From Burkholderia sp. Ax-1719 (GTDB taxonomy: Bacteria > Pseudomonadota > Gammaproteobacteria > Burkholderiales > Burkholderiaceae): DNA of 64,000 bases. Shown in pieces: positions 1 to 7,748 of this stretch. The notes under the pieces are model-generated. The model saw only the letters and a list, made by a program, of their open reading frames with translations, was not told where the DNA came from and ran no database searches. The stretch is taken from the NCBI RefSeq assembly GCF_011753055.1, contig NZ_VWWJ01000004.1:310001-374000 (forward strand), in the 5' to 3' direction. The position numbers and the translations under genes are program-made. Every line of letters starts with the position of its first letter. Position 1 is the stretch's first letter.

Positions 1-512
1 GTCAACGCGGCAAAGTCTGCCGCAGGCAGTTTGCTTTGCAGTGTTGCCACCAGATCCACCATGAACTGATCGAAAACGCAGCCCGGAACGCCCACATCGT
101 TATGAGCGGTCGTCATGTCCTGACACATCTCAGGTTGGGCGTCGGTATCGCCGGCAACCTTGACCGGCCCGGGATAGGTGTAAGGGCCGCCAAGTAACGA
201 TTCGAACTGAAGCGTCAGACATGCTTCGAGTCTGGCGGGGGTGTCATGGGCAGCACTGCTGTGAGTCGTGTTGCCGGTGACTGCCGCGAAGTAGGGGGCC
301 TCGACGGGATCGGCCAGAAGCCCGGTGGCCGCAGCGCTGACGATGCCAGACACCGCCGCGGGAGCCGCCGAATCTCCCCCAAGCGCAGACCATATCGCTT
401 GATTTTCCGGGTGTTGGACCACTCGTGTCGCCGTCACGTCACCACCACCGCCACACGCACCGAGCGAGGCGAGTGCTGACACAGCAATCGCGATGCCAAT
501 AGAACGTTTCAT
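1..512 (-). CDS. Truncated-haemoglobin-like lipoprotein, C-terminus outside window
   Basis: An open frame runs off the left edge, with 170 residues visible. The start ATG (510-512) follows a GGAG ribosome site. The N-terminus is a lipoprotein signal: basic start, hydrophobic core, lipobox LGAC with Cys20, then a Gly run. After it come features of group 1 truncated (2/2) haemoglobins: LGG near residue 45, a DP..YF stretch near 70, GGPYTYPG near 110, and a helix with DMTTAH where His137 fits the proximal haem ligand. Family members bind O2 or NO. An exported lipid-anchored form would act in the periplasm or at a membrane surface. The assignment rests on motif pattern only, and the distal haem pocket cannot be checked without the missing end. 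Confidence 0.58.
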   Translation of the reverse strand, partial: MKRSIGIAIAVSALASLGACGGGGDVTATRVVQHPENQAIWSALGGDSAAPAAVSGIVSAAATGLLADPVEAPYFAAVTGNTTHSSAAHDTPARLEACLTLQFESLLGGPYTYPGPVKVAGDTDAQPEMCQDMTTAHNDVGVPGCVFDQFMVDLVATLQSKLPAADFAAL

Positions 513-633
513 GAACTGTCTCCTCACGAGGCCATCGCAACACTGTTCCCAGCGCGAGACGATCAACTCCTCAGCGGGATGGCGATCTCTTATACGTAGT
601 CCGAATCAAAGTGGATGCAGACGTCACGTGCAT

Positions 634-888
634 TCATTGACCGTTTCCGGCAGGTGCCATTTGCATCGTCGGCTGATTGGCTGGCATGCCAGTCGTCTGA
701 TTTTTCACAGCTAGCTGTGCTTGCTGCGTCTGGGGTAGCGGGCTTGTGGGGCCGGATATCGGGTCTCCGTGCCAGGTCATGCCTGCCGTTGCTGCACTAT
801 GTGCATTGCCTGCGGCGTAGCCGGCATGAGGGAGTATGCTGCCCGTCATTGCCACGAGGGCTGCAACCATCGTCATCAGCATTTTCAT
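634..888 (-). CDS. Small secreted protein, function unknown
   Basis: This 84-residue protein has a classical Sec signal peptide (about residues 1-26, cleavage near GYAA) and a clear ribosome site AGGAG seven bases before ATG. The mature part is short, Gln/Pro/Met-rich and polar, with no cysteines, so it is probably a small periplasmic or secreted protein. I do not recognise a family. It is separated from the upstream lipoprotein gene by about 120 bases and has the same orientation, but no functional link is visible. The good Shine-Dalgarno and the signal peptide are the main reasons to treat it as real. Confidence 0.55.
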   Translation of the reverse strand: MKMLMTMVAALVAMTGSILPHAGYAAGNAHSAATAGMTWHGDPISGPTSPLPQTQQAQLAVKNQTTGMPANQPTMQMAPAGNGQ

Positions 889-1168
889 CGACTGGCTCCT
901 GGTTATGCTCCACCTGAATAGCGGCGCAACACCGGAGTTACGTTAGAGATCGTTTGCCGGATGCAGGGTTTTTTGAGTGCCGGTGCGAATCTGGTGTATT
1001 CGCAGGATCGACCGAGGTGTCCCGTAACCCGGCACCGGGAAAGAAAGGCGGCTCGTCGCCCTCGCTGAAACGCATCGGCTCACTAACGGCGCGCATTGTG
1101 ACCGGGACCTGACGAAAGTTGTTGAAATGCCGTTATTGCATTGCACCGTAAGGACCTGGGCTCGCGCC

Positions 1169-1696
1169 CTATTGGCTCACGCCAAGAAGGTTTTTCCGCA
1201 AGCGCGCAGCGCGCGTATCGGGGTCGAGCCAGATGCGAAAGAACGCCAGCGCAAAGGACGGATCGTCCACTTCAGTGGTGAGCAGGCCATTGGCGTAGAA
1301 GCGCGCGCCGCGACCAGGCAGAAAGACTCCGCATAACTCGTCACCGGGACCGACATCCTTGAAGGCGCGCGCCATCTCTTTGCGCCACCCGATGAGCGTG
1401 GCCGGAGGCAAAGGCGGCTGCGAGAGACGCTCAATCTCGCCCATTCCCGCGTCGACCAGTCTTTGCGCTTTTATCGTCTTACGATAAGTCAAAAGCAGCG
1501 CGAAGGGCTCGTCGAATGCCTGCGGCGGGTGCTCGGCCCAGAGTTGCGCGTCATAGAGACAGAAGCCGAAGATGCAGAATGGACCTTGCCCAATCAGATG
1601 TGCCTGCGGTACATCTTCGCGACAGCCTGCGCTCGCTGGGCCGGTAACGCAGCCAATCATTGTGGCGACGGCCACGCGGGCGAATACCAGTCGCAT
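1169..1696 (-). CDS. Chalcone-isomerase-like periplasmic protein
   Basis: This 175-residue protein has a signal peptide (MRLVFARVAV start, cleavage after PASA). The mature domain resembles bacterial chalcone isomerase-like proteins (PF16036): CIFGFCLYDAQLW, then LLLTYRKTIKAQRLVDAGMGEI and a conserved FRIWLDPDTR near the end. These bacterial proteins are exported and lack proven isomerase activity; the fold probably binds a fatty-acid-like ligand. They usually sit with DUF2878, a cyclopropane-fatty-acid synthase-like methyltransferase and an amine oxidase-like protein. Here only the DUF2878 partner is nearby, and it is divergent. An upstream ATG would extend the frame by 39 residues to 1813, but that extension is Arg/Thr-rich and would bury the signal peptide. 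Confidence 0.75.
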   Translation of the reverse strand: MRLVFARVAVATMIGCVTGPASAGCREDVPQAHLIGQGPFCIFGFCLYDAQLWAEHPPQAFDEPFALLLTYRKTIKAQRLVDAGMGEIERLSQPPLPPATLIGWRKEMARAFKDVGPGDELCGVFLPGRGARFYANGLLTTEVDDPSFALAFFRIWLDPDTRAARLRKNLLGVSQ

Positions 1697-2011
1697 GGTG
1701 CCTGCGCGCGCCTTGATGAGACGTTTGACGGCATTGGTACGAGCAGCAAATTTCGTGTTGTTCGTCGTGGTGATTCGTCCCACTGCGAATGCTGAACGGG
1801 TTCGGAGGGGCATGGCGGCTCATCTCCTCTGCGCCAGGCGGGCGGCTTGTCCGTCTAGTTACGGGCGACGTGTAAGGACGGATGCAAACTAATTCAGCCA
1901 GGTGCCACAGCTGTTTGAGTGCTGCCATTCTGCTGGACAAACGGCGGTAGCGCAGTTGCGTTCGTTAGTGCCGTACGCTATGCGTGTACGTTCCAGGAGG
2001 AGACTTTGCCG

Positions 2012-2590
2012 ATGCCATCATTGCCGCCGCAAAACAGGCCACCAAATGGACTTGCCATCAAGTATTTCGTGGTGTGTCAGGGCGCATGGTTCGTGACCGT
2101 GTTTGGCGGGGCGCACGCCAATGCGGTACCGGGACTGATCTGCGCCGCAGCAATAGCGGGTTGGCACTTGCTGCGCGCGACGCGCCCCTGGAGCGAGGCC
2201 CGGGTCATCGTCGTAGTGACGTTGGCTGGATGGATGTGGGATAGCCTGCTGGTCGGTACGGGCTGGCTCGTGTATCCCGGCCGCCCGGCGATCCTTGTAC
2301 ACGCGCCTCTATGGATAGCCGCACTGTGGACGTTATTCGCGGTACAGCTCAACACCGTATTCATCTGGCTTCGCGATCGACGTTGGCTCGCCGCCGTGGC
2401 AGGAGCCGCAGGCGGCCCGCTGTCGTTTCGTGCGGGGGCTGCCCTCGGCGCTGTGCATTTCGCACACCCCTTGCCCGCGATATGTGCCCTGGCGGTAGCG
2501 TGGTCGGTAATATTGCCTGTCTCGCTTTGGCTGGCAGGGCGTTGGAATGGTATGTCGGTTTCGGCCAGCCAGTTGGATCGCCAGTATTAG
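2012..2590 (+). CDS. DUF2878 inner-membrane protein
   Basis: This 192-residue, very hydrophobic protein has about five or six membrane segments, with WDSLLVGTGWLVYP and PLWIAALWTLFA typical of DUF2878. The start is chosen at the ATG at 2012 because AGGAGG lies 11 bases upstream; longer in-frame starts lack a ribosome site. DUF2878 proteins are uncharacterised integral membrane proteins, usually in the same operon as a chalcone-isomerase-like protein and a CFA-synthase-like methyltransferase, which suggests a role in lipid modification or envelope stress. Here the partner gene is on the opposite strand about 315 bases away and the methyltransferase and oxidase are missing, so the unit looks rearranged or reduced. 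Confidence 0.72.
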   Translation: MPSLPPQNRPPNGLAIKYFVVCQGAWFVTVFGGAHANAVPGLICAAAIAGWHLLRATRPWSEARVIVVVTLAGWMWDSLLVGTGWLVYPGRPAILVHAPLWIAALWTLFAVQLNTVFIWLRDRRWLAAVAGAAGGPLSFRAGAALGAVHFAHPLPAICALAVAWSVILPVSLWLAGRWNGMSVSASQLDRQY

Positions 2591-2878
2591 AAGTCGGCGC
2601 GGGTTCACGCGCCGCGATAGGACATCGGTAAACCTGGACCTTCGACGGACGCATCAGGCGCATTGTGGTTGCCGCATTTGCTGGGCCGGCTGAGAGCAAC
2701 CTCGTGAAGGAAGTGCGCGGTCTTTGTGCGGTGCATCCTGGATTTACCAAACGCAAGTGTCCGCCAGTGATATCGAAGCGGTCACACGAACGTGACTTAT
2801 CGAGCGACTGGTTGTGGCCGGATGCTGGCGCTCCGACCCAGGATGGAACTAGTGCAGTCCCGTAGCAATCTTTGATGT

Positions 2879-3320
2879 TTACCATCGGTCGACCAGCAAC
2901 GCATAGGATTCGGGTTCTAGGGCGTCTGCGGCAGCGGTGGTGCACTTACCGTGACGCTGCCTCGCAGTACACGTGCACGCTGGCTTGCGCGGCAAGCCGC
3001 TGCACATAGCGCGCCTGCTCAGGTTTTCCAGACTGCGCGTATCGGTGGCCGAGAGAAGCAGCATGGGGATCGCTGCGCCGTCGTCTGGATTGGCAGCGTG
3101 CAGCTACAGCTTGTCGTTGATCCGGTAGCCTCCGGCATTTCCCGCAGCGGTCTCGCGCCGCGGCTGAGGACGAACTGGCCGAAAGCGTCATAGAGATTGG
3201 CTTGCGGTGCCTTGCAGGTCCACGCCGGTTGATTGACGATTTCGTGCCTGCAAACATAGATGTGGACGCCCGATGCGTCGAGCGTAGCCACAACGCGGGC
3301 TACGCCAGCGAGTTGCAGCG
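2879..3320 (-). pseudogene. DUF3455 protein, frameshifted remnant
   Basis: Three minus-strand frames together recreate a DUF3455 protein. One frame gives SGVHIYVCRHEIVNQPAW then KAPQANLYDAFGQF, matching the family's GVQIYEC...WVFKAPEA.LFDA core. A second gives IPMLLLSATDTRSLENL, matching IPWLLL. A third gives ARYVQRLAAQ, matching the SIQR motif. The final frame ends with PESYALLVDRW, fitting the conserved YTADYYFY end. No single frame is open across the region, so at least two frameshifts have broken it. DUF3455 proteins are exported proteins of unknown role. The N-terminal signal peptide is not recognisable, and the 5' limit is approximate. Confidence 0.55.
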
Positions 3321-4104
3321 CGCCAGGACGATGCTTGCGCCTGAGCCAACGAACGTTGCGTGCTGCCGGTCAGCGCCGTCGAGATTTGACCATCCTTCTT
3401 TGCGATCGTTGTGAGTGTCTGGTGCCGGCTTATGCTCACGACTCACCGTTTCGTCAGCAAGATACGCGAGTCTCGCCTCCTGGGTCTTCGCCCTCGTAGT
3501 GCCGTCTCCCACACGGATATCTGCTCAACTACCGGTGACCAGATGGACTCGAACACGCTGCAGTAACGAAGTCAGGTCTTTTATAGCCTGAACAATCTTT
3601 GTGTCGCCGAGTTTGCGCATTTTCTCTAACGGGGGGGGTGGGGGCAATGCGACGAGACTTCGGACAATTGATGGCAGTCGAGGAGCATAAAGCTACCTGT
3701 GCTGTGGTGCTGATCGCCCAGCCAGCGCCAAATGACGATTGACGTTGTTCGCTCGCACCCGATGTCTTGCCTTATTTACTGGGGGGAGCGCTGCTGAACG
3801 CAAGACCGGCGCTTTGGGCGTTCCAAAGTCCAGATTCACTGAGATGACTGACGGGATATTCGTCACGGCAACCATCGTAGTTTTGTGCCGCGCAATTCAC
3901 GGGTGTGATTACGCGCGCATTGTTGAGATCACCTCGAAAGTGAAACTCTGTCATCCGCCAGAGGTGTGTTGCGGGTAACGATGGAGATGCACTTTGCATA
4001 TCTAAAATGCGGAATTATTTTCTGATTATGTGAAAAATATATGTAATATTCGGTAAATAATCCTCGATCTAAATTATTTACTAGAATCTATCGATCTTTC
4101 ATCA
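3321..4104. other. Gene-poor spacer with an imperfect G tract
   Basis: No convincing gene is visible on either strand. All open frames are short, lack ribosome sites and have no recognisable motifs. Position 3631 starts eight G, one T, then five G. Base composition falls sharply after about 4010, where the sequence becomes AT-rich and leads into the vgrG promoter. Confidence 0.5.
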
Positions 4105-4132
4105 GCTTATTGATCGGAAAGACATCTATAAT
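4105..4132 (+). promoter_or_regulatory. Candidate vgrG promoter
   Basis: A perfect TATAAT (4127-4132) lies 47 bases before the vgrG start, in a strikingly AT-rich stretch (about 4010-4130) that contrasts with the GC-rich surroundings. The region 17 bases upstream (AGCTTA) is a poor -35. AT-rich leaders before T6SS payload genes are typical targets of H-NS-like silencing, but that is inference. Confidence 0.45.
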
Positions 4133-4179
4133 CGGCGGCTGGCAAAAACCCCACTGAATGCCAATTCAGGTAAAGCCGC

Positions 4180-6714
4180 ATGGACTCCACGACGCTCTAC
4201 AATGCGCTGAACCAGCGCGATACCCAGTATAACCGTCTCGTCAGGCTCGATTCGCCGTTCGGCGCTGACTGGTTATTGCCGCTTTATGTCAAGGGCACGT
4301 CCCGACTGGGGCGCGATTATGAATACGTGGTCGATGCCGTTTCAGCGCGCGGTGACCAGATCGAACTGGATGCACTGATCGGCAAAACAGTCACGCTGTG
4401 GATACAGCAACTGGACGGCTCATATATGCCGGTCCATGGCTATGTGCATCGGTTCAGCCGCCTTGGAGCCGACGGGCCTCTCACGTTTTACCAGATCCGC
4501 TTTTCCTCATGGTTATATTTCCTGCGTCTGCGTCGCGATATGCGCGACTGGCAGGAGCAGGGCGGTCAGCAGATTCTGGCGGATGTCTTCTACGAACATC
4601 CGCAGGCGAAGGGAGCACTCCGGTTCGATCTGAAAGGACAACTGCCTTCGTATTCGAATCGGGTTCAGTGGGAGTTTGACCTGAATTTCGTCCATCGCAG
4701 CATGGAAGAGGTCGGCATCTTTCCGTACTTCGAGCAGGCGGATGATGGTTGTTCGCACACCATGGTTGTGATGGACGACTCGTACTCCCTGCCGCAACTC
4801 AGGCAACCGGTTGTCCAGTTTGGTCGTATGGGTATTGGCGACGAGCTGGATGGGTTCACACAGTGGAAGGAGCAACTGCAGATCGAAAGTGCGCAGTTGA
4901 CGTCGCGTTCCTTCGACTACAAAAGGCCCGATCTGCCGCGGCAAGTTCAGGGCGATACCGTGCCTCAAAACGCACTGCCAACCGACGGCGAGATCTACGA
5001 CTATCCCGGCGCGTACATGTGGTCGAGCCAGAGCGATGGCGATCAGCGCGGCGATATCCGGCTCGAAGAGCGGATGTCACGGATGAAGCGTTTTCACGGT
5101 GCGGGGGCGCTGCGCTGTGCGATGCCCGGGCGGCGCTTTGAATTGCAGGGGCATCCGGTTCACGACAGTGGCAGCCAGGCGGACCGGGAGTTCGTGCTGA
5201 TTGAAGTGAACTGGTTGATCCGCAACAATCTGCCGGGTATGGAGGGCGTGCAGGATTTCCCCGACGGGTTGTCGAAAGACGTTGAGGACGCAAAGGCGGC
5301 CGCAAAGGTACGCCATGCCGACGGCAGCGAAGGTCTGTACCTCGTGACTGTCGAGGCGTTGCCGCGCAACGTGCCTTTCCGTAGCCCTTTTGAGCACAAA
5401 AAGCCGGTAATGCAGTTGCAGAATGCCATCGTATCGGTGCCGGGCGGGCAGGAGGTCTACACCGATTCGTTGAACCGGGCGAAGGTATGGTTCCCGTGGA
5501 ATCGCCGCAACGGGCAGGACGAGCGTGCCTCGTGCTGGGTACGTACGGCATTCCCCGATGCGGGATCCAACCGTGGAGGGGTGCAGCCGCTGCGCAAGGG
5601 GGATGAGGTTCTCGTCGGCTTTATGGAAGGGGACTGCGACCGACCGGTGATCATATCGAGGCTGTACGGCGGCGCTACGCAGCCGGTGTGGCATTCGAAC
5701 GGGCTGCTGTCAGGCTATCGCTCGCGCGAGTATGGCGGCTCGGGTTACAACCAGCTCGTGATGGACGACTCGACGCAGCAGAACCGGGTCCAGTTGTACT
5801 CCAGCAGCTATGAATCCCACCTGCACCTGGGCTACCTGATCCAGCACACGGATAATACGCGCGGTGCTTTTCTGGGTAGCGGCTTTGACCTCAAGTCGGA
5901 GTCGTACGGCGCCATCCGGGCTGGGCAAGGCCTGTTTGTATCGACACACCCGGCGAGCGTCACCCAGCCACTGAATGCGACGGCTGCCAGCGCGCAACTG
6001 GCAAGTGCGGAGAGCGTCGTTGAGCTGGCGTCCGAATCCAGCTCGTCCAATCAGGCTGAGAGCCTGCAGGAAGGGCAGGATGCGCTCAAGAAATTCACCG
6101 ACGCGACGCAATACAGCGTTGGGGGCACGGTCGGAGGAAGTGGCGGCAACACAGCCGGCGGCGGCACGGGCAACGCGAACGGCTTCTCGACGCCGATCAT
6201 GCTGATCGCGAGTCCCGCAGGTGTTGGCGTATCGACACAGGATTCGGCGCAGCTCACGGCCAACCAGCAGGTCAATATCGTGAGCGGCAAGAGCACGCAC
6301 ATCGCCGCGGGTAAATCACTGATCGCGAGCGTCATGGAGAAGATCAGTCTGTTCGCGCAGAACGCGGGCATCAAGCTGTTCGCGGCGAAAGGCAAGGTGG
6401 AGATCCAGGCGCAGAGCGACGAGATGAAGCTCACCGCGCTAAACGACGTCACAATTACAAGTTCGAACGGGAAAGTCGTGATCTCGGCCGACAAGGAAAT
6501 CTGGATCGGCGCGGGCGGCTCCTACATCAAGATCACCGCGGACCTGATTGAGAATGGGACAAACGGCCAGATTCTCGAAAAAGGTGCGTCGTGGGATAAA
6601 CCTGGCGCGTCGTCAATGCGGCTACCTGCGCCGATCACAAGCGTTCCGAAGGGCTGTGCGTGGCAGACCGCCTCGGCTTCAGCCGACAGCGCTTCGAGTA
6701 TCGCGTTGGGGTGA
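4180..6714 (+). CDS. vgrG: Type VI secretion tip protein VgrG
   Basis: This 844-residue protein trimerises to form the spike of the T6SS tube and carries effectors. The N-terminal two thirds match the gp27/gp5-like VgrG core, including the OB-fold stretch KVWFPWNRRNGQDERASCWV and the QPLRKGDEVLVGFMEGDCDRP hallmark near residues 425-490. A Gly-rich linker at about residues 648-664 joins a C-terminal DUF2345 beta-helix extension (about 680-800) with repeated short beta motifs. There is no obvious enzymatic toxin domain after it, so this looks like a carrier VgrG rather than an evolved one. Next come the DUF4123 adaptor (2-base gap), a VasX-like effector and PAAR, which indicates that it loads the cargo encoded here. 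No core T6SS sheath or baseplate genes are in the window, so it would use a machine encoded elsewhere. Confidence 0.93.
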   Translation: MDSTTLYNALNQRDTQYNRLVRLDSPFGADWLLPLYVKGTSRLGRDYEYVVDAVSARGDQIELDALIGKTVTLWIQQLDGSYMPVHGYVHRFSRLGADGPLTFYQIRFSSWLYFLRLRRDMRDWQEQGGQQILADVFYEHPQAKGALRFDLKGQLPSYSNRVQWEFDLNFVHRSMEEVGIFPYFEQADDGCSHTMVVMDDSYSLPQLRQPVVQFGRMGIGDELDGFTQWKEQLQIESAQLTSRSFDYKRPDLPRQVQGDTVPQNALPTDGEIYDYPGAYMWSSQSDGDQRGDIRLEERMSRMKRFHGAGALRCAMPGRRFELQGHPVHDSGSQADREFVLIEVNWLIRNNLPGMEGVQDFPDGLSKDVEDAKAAAKVRHADGSEGLYLVTVEALPRNVPFRSPFEHKKPVMQLQNAIVSVPGGQEVYTDSLNRAKVWFPWNRRNGQDERASCWVRTAFPDAGSNRGGVQPLRKGDEVLVGFMEGDCDRPVIISRLYGGATQPVWHSNGLLSGYRSREYGGSGYNQLVMDDSTQQNRVQLYSSSYESHLHLGYLIQHTDNTRGAFLGSGFDLKSESYGAIRAGQGLFVSTHPASVTQPLNATAASAQLASAESVVELASESSSSNQAESLQEGQDALKKFTDATQYSVGGTVGGSGGNTAGGGTGNANGFSTPIMLIASPAGVGVSTQDSAQLTANQQVNIVSGKSTHIAAGKSLIASVMEKISLFAQNAGIKLFAAKGKVEIQAQSDEMKLTALNDVTITSSNGKVVISADKEIWIGAGGSYIKITADLIENGTNGQILEKGASWDKPGASSMRLPAPITSVPKGCAWQTASASADSASSIALG

Positions 6715-6716
6715 GT

Positions 6717-7703
6717 ATGGAATATCGCGATTCAGAAAGCGTGAGGCAACGGATGAGCACAGATGTCCAGGAGGCGATGGCGGTCGACGCAATGGTCAAC
6801 TCATTGCGCGAGTGGTTCGGCAAGCACCCGGACATGAGCTGCTTGCTCGCAGTCGACCCTGCACAGCGCGATTTTCCTGGCAAGGAGGCCGCAGACGCTT
6901 GGGGTGGCGCGACGCGTGCAGTGGTTGAAATCGACCATGATGATTTTCCCGTGGCGCAGCGGCCGTATCTGGTCGAACTCGATCTTGGTTCTGCGCAAGG
7001 TGTGTCAATTCTGGAAGAAAGCGTTCAGCTTGCGTACGAAGACAGACGCCCGGCATCGATGGCGGCAGGATTGGGCCAGCGGATCGGCGGTTGGCTTGCC
7101 AGTACCGTTCCCGTCGCCGAGGTGGCGGCAAGATGGTCGACGCATGCGTTGCAGTATGACTTCGAAGGGAATGCGTGCGTGCTGCGGTTCTACGACAGCC
7201 GTGCGCTAGGCCTCATCTGGCCGATATTGAAGGACCGGCAGCAACAGGCATTGCTGGGTCCAGTCAGTGCATGGCACGCGCTCGATCCGGTTGCGCAGCC
7301 TTGTATTTACGGTCGAACTGCCGGATTGAATCGGGAACTGGGATTGAGTGCGGATCAATGGCAGCAGATTCATCGCCATGGGCAGGTCAACCGCGCGCTC
7401 GCACACCATGCGCTCTCAACAGGGCGCCAGCCTGAGCCAGCGGACATCGCGACGGCTGTCGCTGCCGCCGAACGTGCCGAGCGGTATGGCCTCGCCGACC
7501 GGGATGACCGTATCGCTTTCATTGGCCATGCCTTGGCATGGCATCCGCACTTCGATCTGCATCCGAAGGTGCTGGACGCGCTTGGACATATGAAACCGGA
7601 CGACTTCTATACGGCTGCGGTCAGTAATCTCACGGATGGCGATCTCGCTGAAATCCGCCGTGGCGAGTGGTACGACCGTCAGGCACCCTCCGCCGCTCGC
7701 TGA
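6717..7703 (+). CDS. DUF4123 T6SS effector chaperone/adaptor (Tap/TEC type)
   Basis: This 328-residue protein starts at the ATG two bases after the vgrG stop, so translation is probably coupled; an earlier in-frame ATG lies inside vgrG. The N-terminal half resembles DUF4123: a hydrophobic PYLVELDL strand near residue 80 and a later WSTHALQYDFEG...LRFYDSRALG stretch near 140-165. The C-terminal half is helical. DUF4123 proteins bind a specific effector and hand it to its cognate VgrG without being secreted. Its position between vgrG and the large effector is the standard arrangement and suggests that the next gene encodes its client. Confidence 0.82.
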   Translation: MEYRDSESVRQRMSTDVQEAMAVDAMVNSLREWFGKHPDMSCLLAVDPAQRDFPGKEAADAWGGATRAVVEIDHDDFPVAQRPYLVELDLGSAQGVSILEESVQLAYEDRRPASMAAGLGQRIGGWLASTVPVAEVAARWSTHALQYDFEGNACVLRFYDSRALGLIWPILKDRQQQALLGPVSAWHALDPVAQPCIYGRTAGLNRELGLSADQWQQIHRHGQVNRALAHHALSTGRQPEPADIATAVAAAERAERYGLADRDDRIAFIGHALAWHPHFDLHPKVLDALGHMKPDDFYTAAVSNLTDGDLAEIRRGEWYDRQAPSAAR

Positions 7704-7748
7704 TTCTCCGCAACGGGGATCGTCTGAATCTGATACGAAGGGAAGTGT

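Noticed and set aside
943..1146. Short minus-strand frame between the small secreted protein and the chalcone-isomerase-like gene
   Set aside because: No ribosome site, no motif, atypical composition.
3631..3644. G8-T-G5 tract as a phase-variation switch
   Set aside because: It is not inside or directly before any identifiable gene, so there is nothing for it to switch.
3739..3978. Plus-strand 79-codon frame in the gene-poor region
   Set aside because: No Shine-Dalgarno, no recognised family, and no matching feature upstream or downstream.
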